Both the position numbers and the translations under genes were made by a program. From assembly GCA_041675885.1 (NCBI GenBank), contig JBAYSY010000009.1, positions 1-64,000 of the forward strand: a stretch of 64,000 nt of DNA. The letters run 5' to 3'. This DNA is from JBAYSY01 sp041675885 (GTDB lineage: Bacteria; Pseudomonadota; Alphaproteobacteria; Rhodobacterales; Rhodobacteraceae). Positions 23,832-33,053 of this stretch are shown here, in pieces (position 1 is the stretch's first letter; each line of letters starts with the position of its first letter). A model generated the notes under the pieces. It was not told the origin of the DNA. It searched no databases and saw nothing but the letters and a program-made list of their open reading frames with translations.

Positions 23832-24821
23832 ATGAGCCTGCCCGAAACCATGCGCGCGATCGAGATCACCACCCCCGGCGGGCCGGAGGTGCTGAAGCCC
23901 TGCACCCGCCCGGTGCCCCTGCCCGGCCACGGCCAGATCCTGATCCGCGTGGCCCATGCGGGCGTGAACCGCCCCGACGCGCTGCAACGGGCCGGCAGCT
24001 ACGCGCCGCCCCCCGGCGCCTCGCCCCTGCCGGGGCTGGAGGCGGCGGGCCATGTCGCCGCCATCGGCCCCGGCGTCACCCGCTGGCGCGAGGGCGATGC
24101 GGTCTGCGCGCTCCTGCCGGGCGGCGGCTATGCCGGATACGCGCTGACCCCGGCCGACCACGCCCTGCCGGTCCCCGAGGGCATGGGGCTGCGCGAGGCC
24201 GCCTGCCTGCCCGAAACCTTCTTCACCGTCTGGTCGAACGTGTTCATGCGCGGCAGGCTGAAGGCGGGGGAACGATTCCTTGTCCACGGCGGCTCGTCCG
24301 GCATCGGCACCACCGCGATCCAGCTTGCCCATGCCTTCGGGGCGCGCGTCTTCGCCACCGCCGGATCGGCGGAGAAATGCGCCGCCTGCACCCGGCTGGG
24401 GGCCGAACGCGCCATCAACTACCGCGAGGAGGATTTCACCGAGGTGCTGAAGGCCGAAGGCGGGGCCGACCTGATCCTCGACATGGTGGGCGGCAGCTAC
24501 CTGCCGCGCAACGTGCGGGCGCTGGCGGATGACGGGCGGCTGGTGCAGATCGCCTTCCTGACCGGGCCGAAGGTGGAACTCAACTTCGCGCAACTGATGG
24601 TGCGGCGGCTGACGATCACCGGCTCCACCCTGCGGCCGCAGTCCGACGCCGCCAAGGCCGCCATCGCGGCGGAACTGGAACGCGAGGTCTGGCCGCTGCT
24701 GTCGTCGGGCCGGATCGCGCCGGTGATCGACACCGCCTTCCCGCTGGATGCGGCGGATCGGGCCCATACCCGGATGGAAAGCTCGGCCCATATCGGCAAA
24801 CTCGTGCTGGACGTGGGCTGA
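23832..24821 (+). CDS. NAD(P)H-quinone oxidoreductase, zinc-independent MDR family (PIG3/QorA-like)
   Basis: This 329-residue medium-chain reductase lacks zinc-ligand cysteines, as is usual for quinone reductases. The GroES-like half (about 1-130) contains HAGVNRPDALQRAGSY and PGLEAAGHV. The Rossmann half shows VHGGSSGIGTTAIQLAHAFG, the NADP-binding motif of the PIG3 subgroup, and AINYREEDF. It probably reduces quinones one electron at a time or detoxifies enones. It follows coq9 closely on the same strand. Confidence 0.88.
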   Translation: MSLPETMRAIEITTPGGPEVLKPCTRPVPLPGHGQILIRVAHAGVNRPDALQRAGSYAPPPGASPLPGLEAAGHVAAIGPGVTRWREGDAVCALLPGGGYAGYALTPADHALPVPEGMGLREAACLPETFFTVWSNVFMRGRLKAGERFLVHGGSSGIGTTAIQLAHAFGARVFATAGSAEKCAACTRLGAERAINYREEDFTEVLKAEGGADLILDMVGGSYLPRNVRALADDGRLVQIAFLTGPKVELNFAQLMVRRLTITGSTLRPQSDAAKAAIAAELEREVWPLLSSGRIAPVIDTAFPLDAADRAHTRMESSAHIGKLVLDVG

Positions 24822-24907
24822 CGCAGGCGCGGGCCGGACAGACATCCGGCCCTTGACCTTCCCGCGGCGCGCGCTCAACTTGCCGCGCGCCGAACCGGAG
24901 AAGCCCG

Positions 24908-26152
24908 ATGCCCACCAAAGCCCCGCTCATCACCCCCGTTCTGGTCGCGGGCAGCATCATCCTGATGCTCGGCTTCGCGGTCCGGGCGAGTTTCGGGGTG
25001 TTCCAGATCCCGATCGCCGAGGAATTCAACTGGCCCCGGGCCGAGTTCAGCCTGGCGATCGCCATCCAGAATCTTGCCTGGGGGATCGGCCAGCCGCTGT
25101 TCGGCGCCGTCGCCGAACGCTTCGGCGACCGGCGGGCCATCGTGCTGGGCGCGCTGTTCTATGCGGCGGGGCTGGTGCTTTCGGCCTTCGCGGTCACGCC
25201 GGGGCAGCATCACCTGCTGGAGATCCTGGTGGGGTTCGGCATCGCCGGAACCGGCTTCGGGGTGATCCTGGCGGTGGTCGGGCGCGCGGCCAGCGCCGAG
25301 AACCGCTCGATGGCGCTCGGGATCACCACCGCCGCGGGTTCGGCCGGGCAGGTGATCGGCGCGCCGGTCGCCGAGATCCTGCTGGGGTTCTACGCCTGGC
25401 AGACGGTGTTCATCATCTTCGCGGTGGTGATTCTCGCCTCGCTGCTGGCGCTGCCGTTCATGCGCTCGCCGGAACCCGCGACGCGGGCCGAACTGGAGGA
25501 AAGCCTTGGAACGGTGCTGGTGCGGGCCTTCCGCGATCCGTCCTATACGCTGATCTTCCTCGGTTTCTTCTCCTGCGGCTATCAGCTTGCCTTCGTGACC
25601 GCGCATTTCCCGGCCTTCGTCACCGAATATTGCGGGCCGATCAGCCAGACCGGGCCGCTGGCGGCGATGGGGATCACCACCACCTCGGCGCTGGGGGCGG
25701 CGGCGATCGCGGTGATCGGGCTGGCGAATATCGTCGGCACCATCACGGCAGGCTGGCTGGGGCGCTACTACTCCAAGAAATACCTGCTGGCGGGGATCTA
25801 TACCGCGCGGACCATCGTGGCGGCGGCGTTCATCATGCTGCCGATCACCCCCGCGAGCGTGCTGATCTTCTCGCTGGTGATGGGCTCGCTGTGGCTGGCG
25901 ACGGTGCCGCTGACCTCGGGGCTGGTCGCGCATATCTACGGGCTGCGCTACATGGGCACGCTTTACGGCTTCGTCTTCCTGTCGCATCAGCTGGGCAGTT
26001 TCCTCGGCGTCTGGCTGGGCGGGCGGATGTATGACATCACCGGCGACTATACGCTGGTGTGGTGGATCGGGGTCGGCGTGGGGGCGTTCTCGGCCCTCGT
26101 GCATCTGCCGATCCGCGAACGCCCGGTGAACGAGGCCCCGGCGGCGGCCTGA
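24908..26152 (+). CDS. MFS transporter, probable monocarboxylate/OFA-like carrier
   Basis: This 414-residue protein has twelve predicted transmembrane helices. The N-terminal half contains RASFGVFQIPIAEEFNW and the MFS loop AERFGDRR, and the second half repeats the pattern (GWLGRYYSKKY). The arrangement resembles oxalate/formate or monocarboxylate carriers, but the substrate cannot be read from sequence. The start follows CGGAGAAGCCC. It stands alone between the quinone oxidoreductase and the ftsZ terminator region. Confidence 0.85.
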   Translation: MPTKAPLITPVLVAGSIILMLGFAVRASFGVFQIPIAEEFNWPRAEFSLAIAIQNLAWGIGQPLFGAVAERFGDRRAIVLGALFYAAGLVLSAFAVTPGQHHLLEILVGFGIAGTGFGVILAVVGRAASAENRSMALGITTAAGSAGQVIGAPVAEILLGFYAWQTVFIIFAVVILASLLALPFMRSPEPATRAELEESLGTVLVRAFRDPSYTLIFLGFFSCGYQLAFVTAHFPAFVTEYCGPISQTGPLAAMGITTTSALGAAAIAVIGLANIVGTITAGWLGRYYSKKYLLAGIYTARTIVAAAFIMLPITPASVLIFSLVMGSLWLATVPLTSGLVAHIYGLRYMGTLYGFVFLSHQLGSFLGVWLGGRMYDITGDYTLVWWIGVGVGAFSALVHLPIRERPVNEAPAAA

Positions 26153-26294
26153 CCCGGCGGCATGTCCCGTTCGTAGTCGCACAGCCGGTTATGGACCGAA
26201 GCCCCGGGGAAACGCTCATGCCACCGCCGGGGCCTCGCCTCGCAAGAACAGCCGACCGGCCACCCGCCCCCGGCACAAGCCATGCCCCCTCATG

Positions 26295-26320
26295 AAAAAA
26301 GGCCGGGGAAATCCCCGGCC
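26295..26320 (-). terminator. Rho-independent terminator of ftsZ / dcw operon
   Basis: GGCCGGGG (26301-26308) pairs perfectly with CCCCGGCC (26313-26320) around AAAT. On the minus strand a TTTTTT run follows, 27 bases beyond the ftsZ stop. Confidence 0.9.
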
Positions 26321-26346
26321 CCTGGTATCCCGAACCTGCACCGGGA

Positions 26347-27987
26347 TCAGTTGGCCTGTCGCCTCAGGAAGGCAGGAATCTCGATCCGTTCCTGTTCCGG
26401 GTCCTGCTCGTCGTCGTAACTGGTCACCGGCGGTTGCTGCCGCGCGGCGCGGGGGGCGGCTTCGGCCGGGGCCTCGGCGCCGTGGCCCGCCATGCGGTTG
26501 ATCAGCGAGCCGAGGCCGAAGCGGGGCCGCTGTTCCTCTGCCGCCGCCGGACGCGGGGCCGGGGCGGCGGCCGCGGGCGCATCGGCGCGGACGGTCTTGT
26601 TCACCGCGGCGCGCAGCCGGTCGAGCGTCTCGGGCGAGGGCGTGCCGGCCGGACGGCGGCGCGGCGCGACGAAATCCGAGGCGTCCTGTTCCAGTTCCGG
26701 CGCGGCGCTGCGGATCTGGGGCTGGATCGGGGGTTCGGGCCGGGCCTGCGGCCGGTAGGCCGGGGCGGGCAGCCCGTCATCGGTCTCGTCGAACAGGTCT
26801 TCGGCCTGTTCCTGCCGGGCGGCCTCCTGCGGGTCGATGGTCTCGAACAGATCCTGCGAGGATACCGGCTGTGGCTGGAACTGGGGCTGCGGCGCGACCG
26901 GCGCCGCCGCCTCGGCGCGGGGTGCGGGCTGCGGCGCGGGGGCTTCCTCCACCGCCACCGGCGCCGCCACCGGCTGGGTCAGCGACCGGCGCAGGGGCGG
27001 CTGTTCGGCCCTGACGCCGCTGGCGTCGATCCCGGTCGCGACCACCGAAACCCGGATCATCCCTTCCATCTCGGTATCCAGCGTCGAGCCGACGATGATA
27101 TTCGCGTCGGGATCGACCTTGTCACGGATGATGTTCGCGGCCTCGTCCATCTCGAACAGGGTCAGGTCGTAGCCGCCGGTGATGTTGATCAGCACACCCT
27201 TGGCGCCGTGCAGGCTGATCTCGTCCAGCAGCGGGTTGGCGATCGCCTTTTCCGCCGCCTGCACCGCGCGATCCTCGCCCGAGGCTTCGCCCGCGCCCAT
27301 CATCGCCTTGCCCATTTCGTCCATCACCGCGCGCACGTCGGCGAAGTCGAGGTTCATCAGGCCCGGCCGCACCATCAGGTCGGTCACGCCCTTGACGCCC
27401 TGGTAAAGCACGTCGTCGGCCATGGCGAAGGCTTCGGTGAAGGTGGTCTTTTCGTTCGCCAGCCGGAACAGGTTCTGGTTCGGGATGATGAGAAGCGTAT
27501 CGACGACCTTCTGGAGCGCCTCGACCCCTTCCTCGGCCAGGCGCATCCGCTTGCTGCCCTCGAACGAGAACGGCTTGGTCACCACACCCACGGTCAGCAC
27601 GCCCAGCTCACGCGCCGCCTGCGCGATGATCGGCGCGGCGCCGGTGCCGGTGCCGCCGCCCATCCCCGCGGTGATGAAGCACATATGCGCGCCCGCGAGA
27701 TGATCGACGATCTGCTCGATCGATTCCTCGGCGGCGGCGGAGCCGATCTGCGGCTTGGCGCCCGCGCCCAGCCCTTCGGTCACCCGCACCCCGAGTTGCA
27801 CCCGGTTCTCGGCCCGGCTTTGCTGCAACGCCTGGGCGTCGGTATTCGCCACGACGAAATCGACCCCTTCGAGGTTCTGCTCGATCATGTTGTTGACCGC
27901 GTTGCCGCCCGCACCGCCGACACCGAATACGGTGATGCGCGGGCGCAGCTTGTCGCCCTCGTCGTTCATGGTCAGATTGAGTGCCAT
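26347..27987 (-). CDS. ftsZ: Cell division protein FtsZ
   Basis: This 546-residue tubulin homologue forms the cytokinetic Z ring. GTP-binding elements are present: GVGGAGGNAVNNM near residue 22 and the tubulin signature GGGTGTGAAP near 107. The catalytic T7 loop region includes DFADVRAVM. The GTPase core ends near 320, followed by about 200 residues of Pro/Ala/Gln-rich linker, long as in Alphaproteobacteria. The terminal peptide RIEIPAFLRRQAN binds FtsA and other partners. It is separated from ftsA by a 174-bp AT-richer spacer that probably holds its own promoter. Confidence 0.98.
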   Translation of the reverse strand: MALNLTMNDEGDKLRPRITVFGVGGAGGNAVNNMIEQNLEGVDFVVANTDAQALQQSRAENRVQLGVRVTEGLGAGAKPQIGSAAAEESIEQIVDHLAGAHMCFITAGMGGGTGTGAAPIIAQAARELGVLTVGVVTKPFSFEGSKRMRLAEEGVEALQKVVDTLLIIPNQNLFRLANEKTTFTEAFAMADDVLYQGVKGVTDLMVRPGLMNLDFADVRAVMDEMGKAMMGAGEASGEDRAVQAAEKAIANPLLDEISLHGAKGVLINITGGYDLTLFEMDEAANIIRDKVDPDANIIVGSTLDTEMEGMIRVSVVATGIDASGVRAEQPPLRRSLTQPVAAPVAVEEAPAPQPAPRAEAAAPVAPQPQFQPQPVSSQDLFETIDPQEAARQEQAEDLFDETDDGLPAPAYRPQARPEPPIQPQIRSAAPELEQDASDFVAPRRRPAGTPSPETLDRLRAAVNKTVRADAPAAAAPAPRPAAAEEQRPRFGLGSLINRMAGHGAEAPAEAAPRAARQQPPVTSYDDEQDPEQERIEIPAFLRRQAN

Positions 27988-28161
27988 TGCGCTGTCCGCC
28001 TGTTCTTATTTCAATGTCCCGACCGTTTACGGCCCCGATTTTGACTGATCCTAGCCACAGTCTCCGCCGCAGTCACCAGAAAACATGCGCCTGACCCCAA
28101 AATATAGGGAAAAAAACGCATCCGCAGGCGGGATTTTGCCGCGATCCACCGGATATTGGGG

Positions 28162-29496
28162 TTACCAGTTGTCCCGGAACCATCTGACCGCCCTCCTGAG
28201 TGACCGCGCCGGGTAGCGTTCGGCGGGAATTTCGAAGTCCCACCATTCGTCCTGCGGATGCGCGGCAAAGAGACAAAGCCCCACGGTGCTGGCGAATGCG
28301 GCGCCGGTCGCGGCCTCGGGCAGGCCCTGCACCCGCAGCGGACGGCCCAGCCGCACCCGCTGGCCGAGGATGCGCGCCGCAAGCCCGTCGAGCCCGGGGA
28401 TCAGGCTGCCGCCGCCGGTGAGCACGATCTGCTGGCTCGGCAGGTGCTCGAACCCGGCGGCGTCGAGCCGGGCGCGGACTTCCTCCAGGATTTCCTCGAC
28501 CCGGGGGCGCATGATGCCGATCAGTTCGGTGCGGCTGACCGAACGGCGGTCCTTGTCCCAGTCGCCGGTGTCGGCGGTGATGTCGATCGCCTCGCGGTCG
28601 TCCATGCCGGTGGCCAGCACGCCGCCGTGCAGGGTCTTGATCTTCTCGGCCTTGCGCAGCGGCACCGACAGCCCCTTGGAGATGTCGAGCGTGACATGGC
28701 TGCCGCCCATCCGCACCGAGTCGGCATAGATCATGTGTTTCTTCATGAAGATCGAGATGCCGGTGGCGCCGCCGCCCATGTCGATACAGGCCGCGCCCAG
28801 TTCCTGCTCGTCCTCGACCAGACTCGCCAGCCCCGCCGCATAGGCCGAGGACGCGATCCCGGCCACTTCCAGGTCGCAGCGTTTCAGGCAGCGCAGCAGG
28901 CATTCGACGGCGGTCGCATCGACCGTCAGCAGATGCATGTCGCAGGCCAGCCGGTTGCCGATCTGGCCGCGCGGGTCCGAAAGGCCCGAACGGTGGTCGA
29001 TGGCGAAATTCACCGGCTGGGCGTGCAGCACCTCGCGCCCCTCGCCCACTTCGGGCACCTCGCAGGAGGCCAGCACCCGGGCGATGTCGGAGCCGGTCAC
29101 CACGCTGTCGTGCAACTCGCATTCCCCCGCCAGCCCGTAGCTGCGCGGCTGCGCGCCCGCGAAGGCGACGATGACGTGATCGACCCGGTGCCCGGCCGAT
29201 TTCTGCGCGGTCTGCAACACGGTGCGGATCGCGCGCTCGGTCTCGTGCATCGCATCGACCTCGCCGAAGCGGACGCCGCGCGAACAGGTATGGCCGTAGC
29301 CGATCACCCGGAACTGCGACTGACCGGCCATCGGCCCCACCCCGTCGCCGGACTGGACCCGGCCGGGGCCGTCGAAACGCAGGATCAGGCAGGCGATCTT
29401 CGAGGTGCCCACATCCAGGACCGCCACCACCCCGCGCTGCATCGCCGCATGGCGCATGTTCCGCATGGCGCGCTGGGATTGATACAGATCGGTCAT
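28162..29496 (-). CDS. ftsA: Cell division protein FtsA
   Basis: This 444-residue actin-like protein tethers FtsZ to the membrane. The phosphate-1 motif VVAVLDVGTSKIACLI, the SHS2 1C-domain region (HVIVAFAGAQPRSYG), phosphate-2 ACIDMGGGATGISIF and the adenosine motif IVLTGGGSLIPG are visible. The C-terminal RSLRRAVRWFRDNW is the amphipathic membrane-targeting helix. The start overlaps the ftsQ stop as ATGA, so translation is coupled. Confidence 0.97.
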   Translation of the reverse strand: MTDLYQSQRAMRNMRHAAMQRGVVAVLDVGTSKIACLILRFDGPGRVQSGDGVGPMAGQSQFRVIGYGHTCSRGVRFGEVDAMHETERAIRTVLQTAQKSAGHRVDHVIVAFAGAQPRSYGLAGECELHDSVVTGSDIARVLASCEVPEVGEGREVLHAQPVNFAIDHRSGLSDPRGQIGNRLACDMHLLTVDATAVECLLRCLKRCDLEVAGIASSAYAAGLASLVEDEQELGAACIDMGGGATGISIFMKKHMIYADSVRMGGSHVTLDISKGLSVPLRKAEKIKTLHGGVLATGMDDREAIDITADTGDWDKDRRSVSRTELIGIMRPRVEEILEEVRARLDAAGFEHLPSQQIVLTGGGSLIPGLDGLAARILGQRVRLGRPLRVQGLPEAATGAAFASTVGLCLFAAHPQDEWWDFEIPAERYPARSLRRAVRWFRDNW

Positions 29497-30419
29497 GGTC
29501 TCGTCTCCGTCATCGTCATGGCCGTTGCCGGCGTCACTGTCGTCCAGGCCGGGCGCAGATGGTCCAGCGCCTCGGGGTTCACCCGCACGGTCGGGCGGCG
29601 CTCGTTGCGCAGATCGACCGCCAGCAGATCGCGCGCCAGCAGGCCCTGCGCCTGGTCCAGCGCGATCACCCGTTCCAGCGCGCGTTCGGGCTGCATCTCG
29701 GGCAGCAGGATGCGCTGGTCGCGGTCGAGCACCAGATCCCAGCGCCGTTCGCCGACCCGCACAAGGCCGCGGACCCGTCCGGACAGCGGTTCGGCCACCT
29801 TGAACAGCGCCAGTGCCTCGGGCGTGGCGTCGCTGGCGCCCTTGCCCGCCACCAGCGGTAGATCGGCGCGCAGCCCGCGCGCGGTGATCACGGCGATCCG
29901 GTGGCCCTCGGCGTCCAGCAGCCACAGCCCGTCGCGGGTGCGCCAGACCACGGCCGGAAGCCGCTCGGTCACGTTGACCTGAAGGACACCGCCCTGCACC
30001 ACCCGCAGGTCGGCGCGGGCCACGGCGTCGAAGGATTCGACCGTCCCGCGCGCGGCCACCAGGTCGATCTCGAAGGAACTGCGCGGCAGATCGAGCGCCA
30101 GCGCGCCACGGATGCTTTCCGCCAGAACCCCGGTCGCGCCCTCGATGGCGATCAGGTTGACCATGAACTCGGGCCGCTGGTGGAACGCGGTGCGCATCGC
30201 CTCGGCCCCCTCGGCCAGCACGGCGCGGCGGTCGGCGTCCGACAGCCACAGCCCCACCCCGAAGGCCAGCACGAAGGCCGGCAGCCCGACCCGCACCAGC
30301 GCCCGGAACATCGGCGTCAGCCACAGCCGGTGCATCTTGTAGGCCCAGCGCGAGGGCGCCGGGTCGCGGCGGCGCGGCGCCTCGGCGGGTTCACGGCGGC
30401 GCAGGATCAACGGTCGCAT
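29493..30419 (-). CDS. ftsQ: Cell division protein FtsQ
   Basis: This 308-residue bitopic divisome protein has a basic, Pro-rich cytoplasmic tail (LILRRREPAEAPRRRD) and a single transmembrane helix near 48-65 (VGLPAFVLAFGVGLWL). The periplasmic POTRA domain (about 95-165) and beta domain follow, with VNVTERLPAVVWRT typical of FtsQ. The start at 30419 overlaps the end of ddl by 13 bases; a longer reading frame to 30470 lies wholly within ddl and is less likely. It links the FtsA/FtsZ ring to FtsBL. Confidence 0.95.
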   Translation of the reverse strand: MRPLILRRREPAEAPRRRDPAPSRWAYKMHRLWLTPMFRALVRVGLPAFVLAFGVGLWLSDADRRAVLAEGAEAMRTAFHQRPEFMVNLIAIEGATGVLAESIRGALALDLPRSSFEIDLVAARGTVESFDAVARADLRVVQGGVLQVNVTERLPAVVWRTRDGLWLLDAEGHRIAVITARGLRADLPLVAGKGASDATPEALALFKVAEPLSGRVRGLVRVGERRWDLVLDRDQRILLPEMQPERALERVIALDQAQGLLARDLLAVDLRNERRPTVRVNPEALDHLRPAWTTVTPATAMTMTETRP

Positions 30420-31330
30420 GAGGCGTCCTCCACCAGCCAGCGGCACAGGTCGGGGAAGGAGATGCCGCAATGCGCCGCCTGTTCGGGCGAGAGCGAGGTC
30501 GGCGTCATCCCCGGCTGGGTGTTGGTCTCCAGCACGAAAAGCCCGGCGAGGCCGCGCGCCTCGTCCCAGCGGAAATCGGTACGGCTGAGGCCGCGGCAGC
30601 CCAGCACCCGATGCGCCGTGACCGCCATGTCGAGGCAGGCCGCCGTGATCTCCGGCGGCAGTTCGGCGGGCAGCACGTGGCGCGACCCGCCGGGCTTGTA
30701 CTTCGCATCATAATCATACCAGCCGTCGGTGAGGATGTCGGTGACGCAAAGCGCCCGGTCGCCCATCACCGAAACCGTCAGTTCCCGGCCCGGCGCGTAA
30801 GCCTCCACCATCACCCGCGCGGGCATGTCGGGGGCCAGCGGCGGCGGCGTGTTCGCACCCTCGGGCACGATATAGATCCCGACCGACGATCCTTCGTTGT
30901 TCGGCTTGACCACATAGGGAGGGGGCATGACGTGACGGCGCCGGACCTCCTCCGCGTCGGCGATCACATCGGCCAGCACCGGCAGCCCCGCCACCGCGAA
31001 GGCGGCCTTCGACCGCGCCTTGTCCATCGCCAGCGCCGAGGCCAGCACCCCGGAATGGGTATAGGGGATGCGCAGCCATTCCAGCATCCCCTGCACGCAG
31101 CCGTCCTCGCCCCAGCGGCCGTGCAGCGCGTTGAAGGCGACGTCGGGGGCGATGTCCGCAAGGCGCGCGACCAGATCGGGGCCGGCATCGACCTCGATCA
31201 CCTCATAGCCCGCCTCGCGCAGCGCCACGGCGCATTCGCGCCCGGTGGACAAGGACACTTCCCGCTCAACGGAAGCGCCGCCCATCAGAACCGCCACACG
31301 GAGGGATGCCCTGCTCGACATGCCCGCCAC
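30407..31330 (-). CDS. ddl: D-alanine--D-alanine ligase
   Basis: This 307-residue ATP-grasp enzyme makes the D-Ala-D-Ala end of peptidoglycan precursors. The start region VAVLMGGASVEREVSLSTGREC, the catalytic NALHGRWGEDGCVQG, the ATP-binding VVKPNNEGSSVGIY, and the metal site FVLETNTQPGMTPTSLSPEQA are all intact. A GTG at 31330 sits five bases after GAGAGG, while an ATG three codons later (31321) is the alternative. It is part of the murB-ddl-ftsQ-ftsA-ftsZ order. Confidence 0.96.
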   Translation of the reverse strand: MAGMSSRASLRVAVLMGGASVEREVSLSTGRECAVALREAGYEVIEVDAGPDLVARLADIAPDVAFNALHGRWGEDGCVQGMLEWLRIPYTHSGVLASALAMDKARSKAAFAVAGLPVLADVIADAEEVRRRHVMPPPYVVKPNNEGSSVGIYIVPEGANTPPPLAPDMPARVMVEAYAPGRELTVSVMGDRALCVTDILTDGWYDYDAKYKPGGSRHVLPAELPPEITAACLDMAVTAHRVLGCRGLSRTDFRWDEARGLAGLFVLETNTQPGMTPTSLSPEQAAHCGISFPDLCRWLVEDASCDR

Positions 31331-31388
31331 TTCTGCCTCTCGTCCGGGCCTTTGCGGCCCTTTTGCCTGCGGACCTTTTGCGGCCCGT

Positions 31389-32333
31389 TCAGTCCTTGTC
31401 CGCGGCCGGTTCCCCGACCCGCATGATTTCCCACTCTAGCGAAATTCCCGAGTGCTGCAAAACCTTTTTGCGGACTTCCTCGCCCAGGGCTTCCAGATCG
31501 GCGGCTTTCGCCGCGCCGGTGTTGACAAGGAAGTTGGCGTGCATCGGCGACATCTGCGCGCCGCCAAGCGCCGCGCCGCGCATCCCGGCATCCTCGATCA
31601 CCTTCCATGCCTTGAGATCGTGGGTGTCGTCGGCCCGTCCGGTGCTGGAATACCCGGCCGGATTGCGGAAGGTGGACCCGGCGCTGCGCTCCTTCACCGG
31701 CTGGGTGGCGTCGCGTTTCGCAAGCTGTCCGGCCATGCGCGCCTCCAGCGCCGCCGGGTCGCCCTGGGGCGCGTCGAAGCTGGCCTCGACGATCACCCAG
31801 CCTTCGGGCAGGTCGGTCTGGCGGTAGCGGGGGTTCAGATCGTCACGCGTGAGCGTGACGGCGGCCCCGTCGCGGGTCACGGCCCGGACCGACACCAGCC
31901 GGTCGGCGGTATAGGTGCCGTAGCAGCCCGCGTTCATCCGCACCGCGCCGCCCACGGCGCCGGGAATGGTACGCAGGAAGGTCAGGTCCGCCCCCGCCGC
32001 CGCCGCGCGGCGGGCAACATGGGCATCCAGCGCGGCGGCCCCGGCCGTCACCCGCCCGCCCTCGACCGCGATCCCGTTGAAGCCGCGCCCCAGCCGGATC
32101 ACCACCGCCCGAAGCCCGCCGTCGCGCACGATCAGGTTCGAGCCCACGCCCATCGGGAACACCGGCACCTCGGGGTCGAGCGCCGCGAGGAACCCGGCCA
32201 GATCGGCCTCGTCCGCGGGCTGGAACAGCCAGTCGGCCGGGCCGCCGACCCGCAGCCATGTGAGGTCGGCCAAGGGCCGGTTCGCGGTCAGCACGCCGCG
32301 CGGGGTGAAGTCGGTGATGAAGGGGCCGGTCAT
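31389..32333 (-). CDS. murB: UDP-N-acetylenolpyruvoylglucosamine reductase
   Basis: This 314-residue FAD enzyme reduces UDP-GlcNAc-enolpyruvate to UDP-MurNAc. The FAD-binding segments LTWLRVGGPADWLF and FPMGVGSNLIVRDGG, IPGAVGGAVRMNAGCYG, the catalytic-Ser motif RSAGSTFRNPAG and the C-terminal MSPMHANFLVNTG are clear. The sequence pattern is that of type I/IIb MurB. The Shine-Dalgarno is weak. It is followed closely by ddl and preceded by a repeat D copy and a small membrane gene. Confidence 0.96.
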   Translation of the reverse strand: MTGPFITDFTPRGVLTANRPLADLTWLRVGGPADWLFQPADEADLAGFLAALDPEVPVFPMGVGSNLIVRDGGLRAVVIRLGRGFNGIAVEGGRVTAGAAALDAHVARRAAAAGADLTFLRTIPGAVGGAVRMNAGCYGTYTADRLVSVRAVTRDGAAVTLTRDDLNPRYRQTDLPEGWVIVEASFDAPQGDPAALEARMAGQLAKRDATQPVKERSAGSTFRNPAGYSSTGRADDTHDLKAWKVIEDAGMRGAALGGAQMSPMHANFLVNTGAAKAADLEALGEEVRKKVLQHSGISLEWEIMRVGEPAADKD

Positions 32334-32431
32334 GGCCTGCGGTCTAATCCGCAGGCCCCTGCGGCGCAAGGCCGGGCTGGTCGCGGGTCGGTTCGAGAAT
32401 GGACAAGTCTTTGCGGAACAATGTCGTTCCC

Positions 32432-32497
32432 GCCCCCTTGCCCGGAACAGCCGCGCCAGCGGCCCGGGCAGCGGCCGACCGCTGCCCTTTGTTGCGC
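32432..32497 (+). repeat. Dispersed repeat D, short form
   Basis: cccttgcccggaacagccgcg then ccagcggcccgggcagcggccgaccgctgccc, ending tttgttgcg. It contains the perfect GGGCAGCGG-CCGA-CCGCTGCCC hairpin. It interrupts the dcw cluster between the 96-residue gene and murB. Confidence 0.75.
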
Positions 32498-32511
32498 CCG
32501 TGTCACGCCGC

Positions 32512-32802
32512 TCAGCCGCCGCGCCGCCGGCGCAGCAGGCCGAACAGCCCGCCCACCGCCGCGCCGACGGCGAAGGGCAGCAGCAGCCACAGCGCCACCA
32601 CCGCCTGTATCAGCCCGTCATACATGCCGGGCCGGGCCATGGCGACGCTCAGCAGGATCGCGCTACCCGCACCCGAAACCGCCACCACCGCCAGCCACCA
32701 GCGCCAGCGCCCGGCCGCGCTCAGCGAGAACCCGGACCATGCGCCAAGACCACCGATCACCACGGCGATGATCTCGGGTATCCATTCCACCAGAACCTGC
32801 AT
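32512..32802 (-). CDS. Small membrane protein in the dcw cluster, function unknown
   Basis: This 96-residue protein has three hydrophobic segments (about 8-26, 33-53 and 62-86), with a basic GLLRRRRGG end. The start ATG overlaps the stop of the DUF2484 gene as TGATG, which indicates translational coupling within the murC-murB interval. No family is recognised. The placement suggests an envelope-related accessory role, but that is inference only. Confidence 0.7.
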   Translation of the reverse strand: MQVLVEWIPEIIAVVIGGLGAWSGFSLSAAGRWRWWLAVVAVSGAGSAILLSVAMARPGMYDGLIQAVVALWLLLPFAVGAAVGGLFGLLRRRRGG

Positions 32803-33053
32803 CACGTTTCACCCCTTGCACGGCGGCGCAGCCAGCCGCCCGCCCGCAACAGCGGCCAGCGCAACACCGACATGCCCGCCGCCAACACCACGAAACCCCA
32901 GACCGGCCCGCTTTGCCACGTCACCAGCCCCAGCACCGGGATGCCCGCGGCAATCAGCGCATAGGCGGCGGGCCAGTGCCAGCGGCGCGGCAGCATCCCG
33001 CAAAGCGCGGCCACCACGGCCCAGACGCAGGCCAGTGCCAGACCCGTGCTCAT
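32802..33053 (-). CDS. DUF2484 family membrane protein
   Basis: This 83-residue protein has two to three hydrophobic helices (LALACVWAVVAALCG, YALIAAGIPVLGLVTW, VWGFVVLAAGMSVLRWPLL). DUF2484 proteins are restricted to Rhodobacterales, where they commonly sit between murC and murB; this gene is in that position. Its ATG overlaps the murC stop as ATGA. The function is unknown; coupling to murC suggests a cell-envelope role. Confidence 0.85.
   Translation of the reverse strand: MSTGLALACVWAVVAALCGMLPRRWHWPAAYALIAAGIPVLGLVTWQSGPVWGFVVLAAGMSVLRWPLLRAGGWLRRRARGET

Noticed and set aside
29493..30470. Longer ftsQ start at 30470
   Set aside because: It would extend 63 bases into the ddl coding region with no FtsQ-like sequence; the ATG at 30419 is more plausible.
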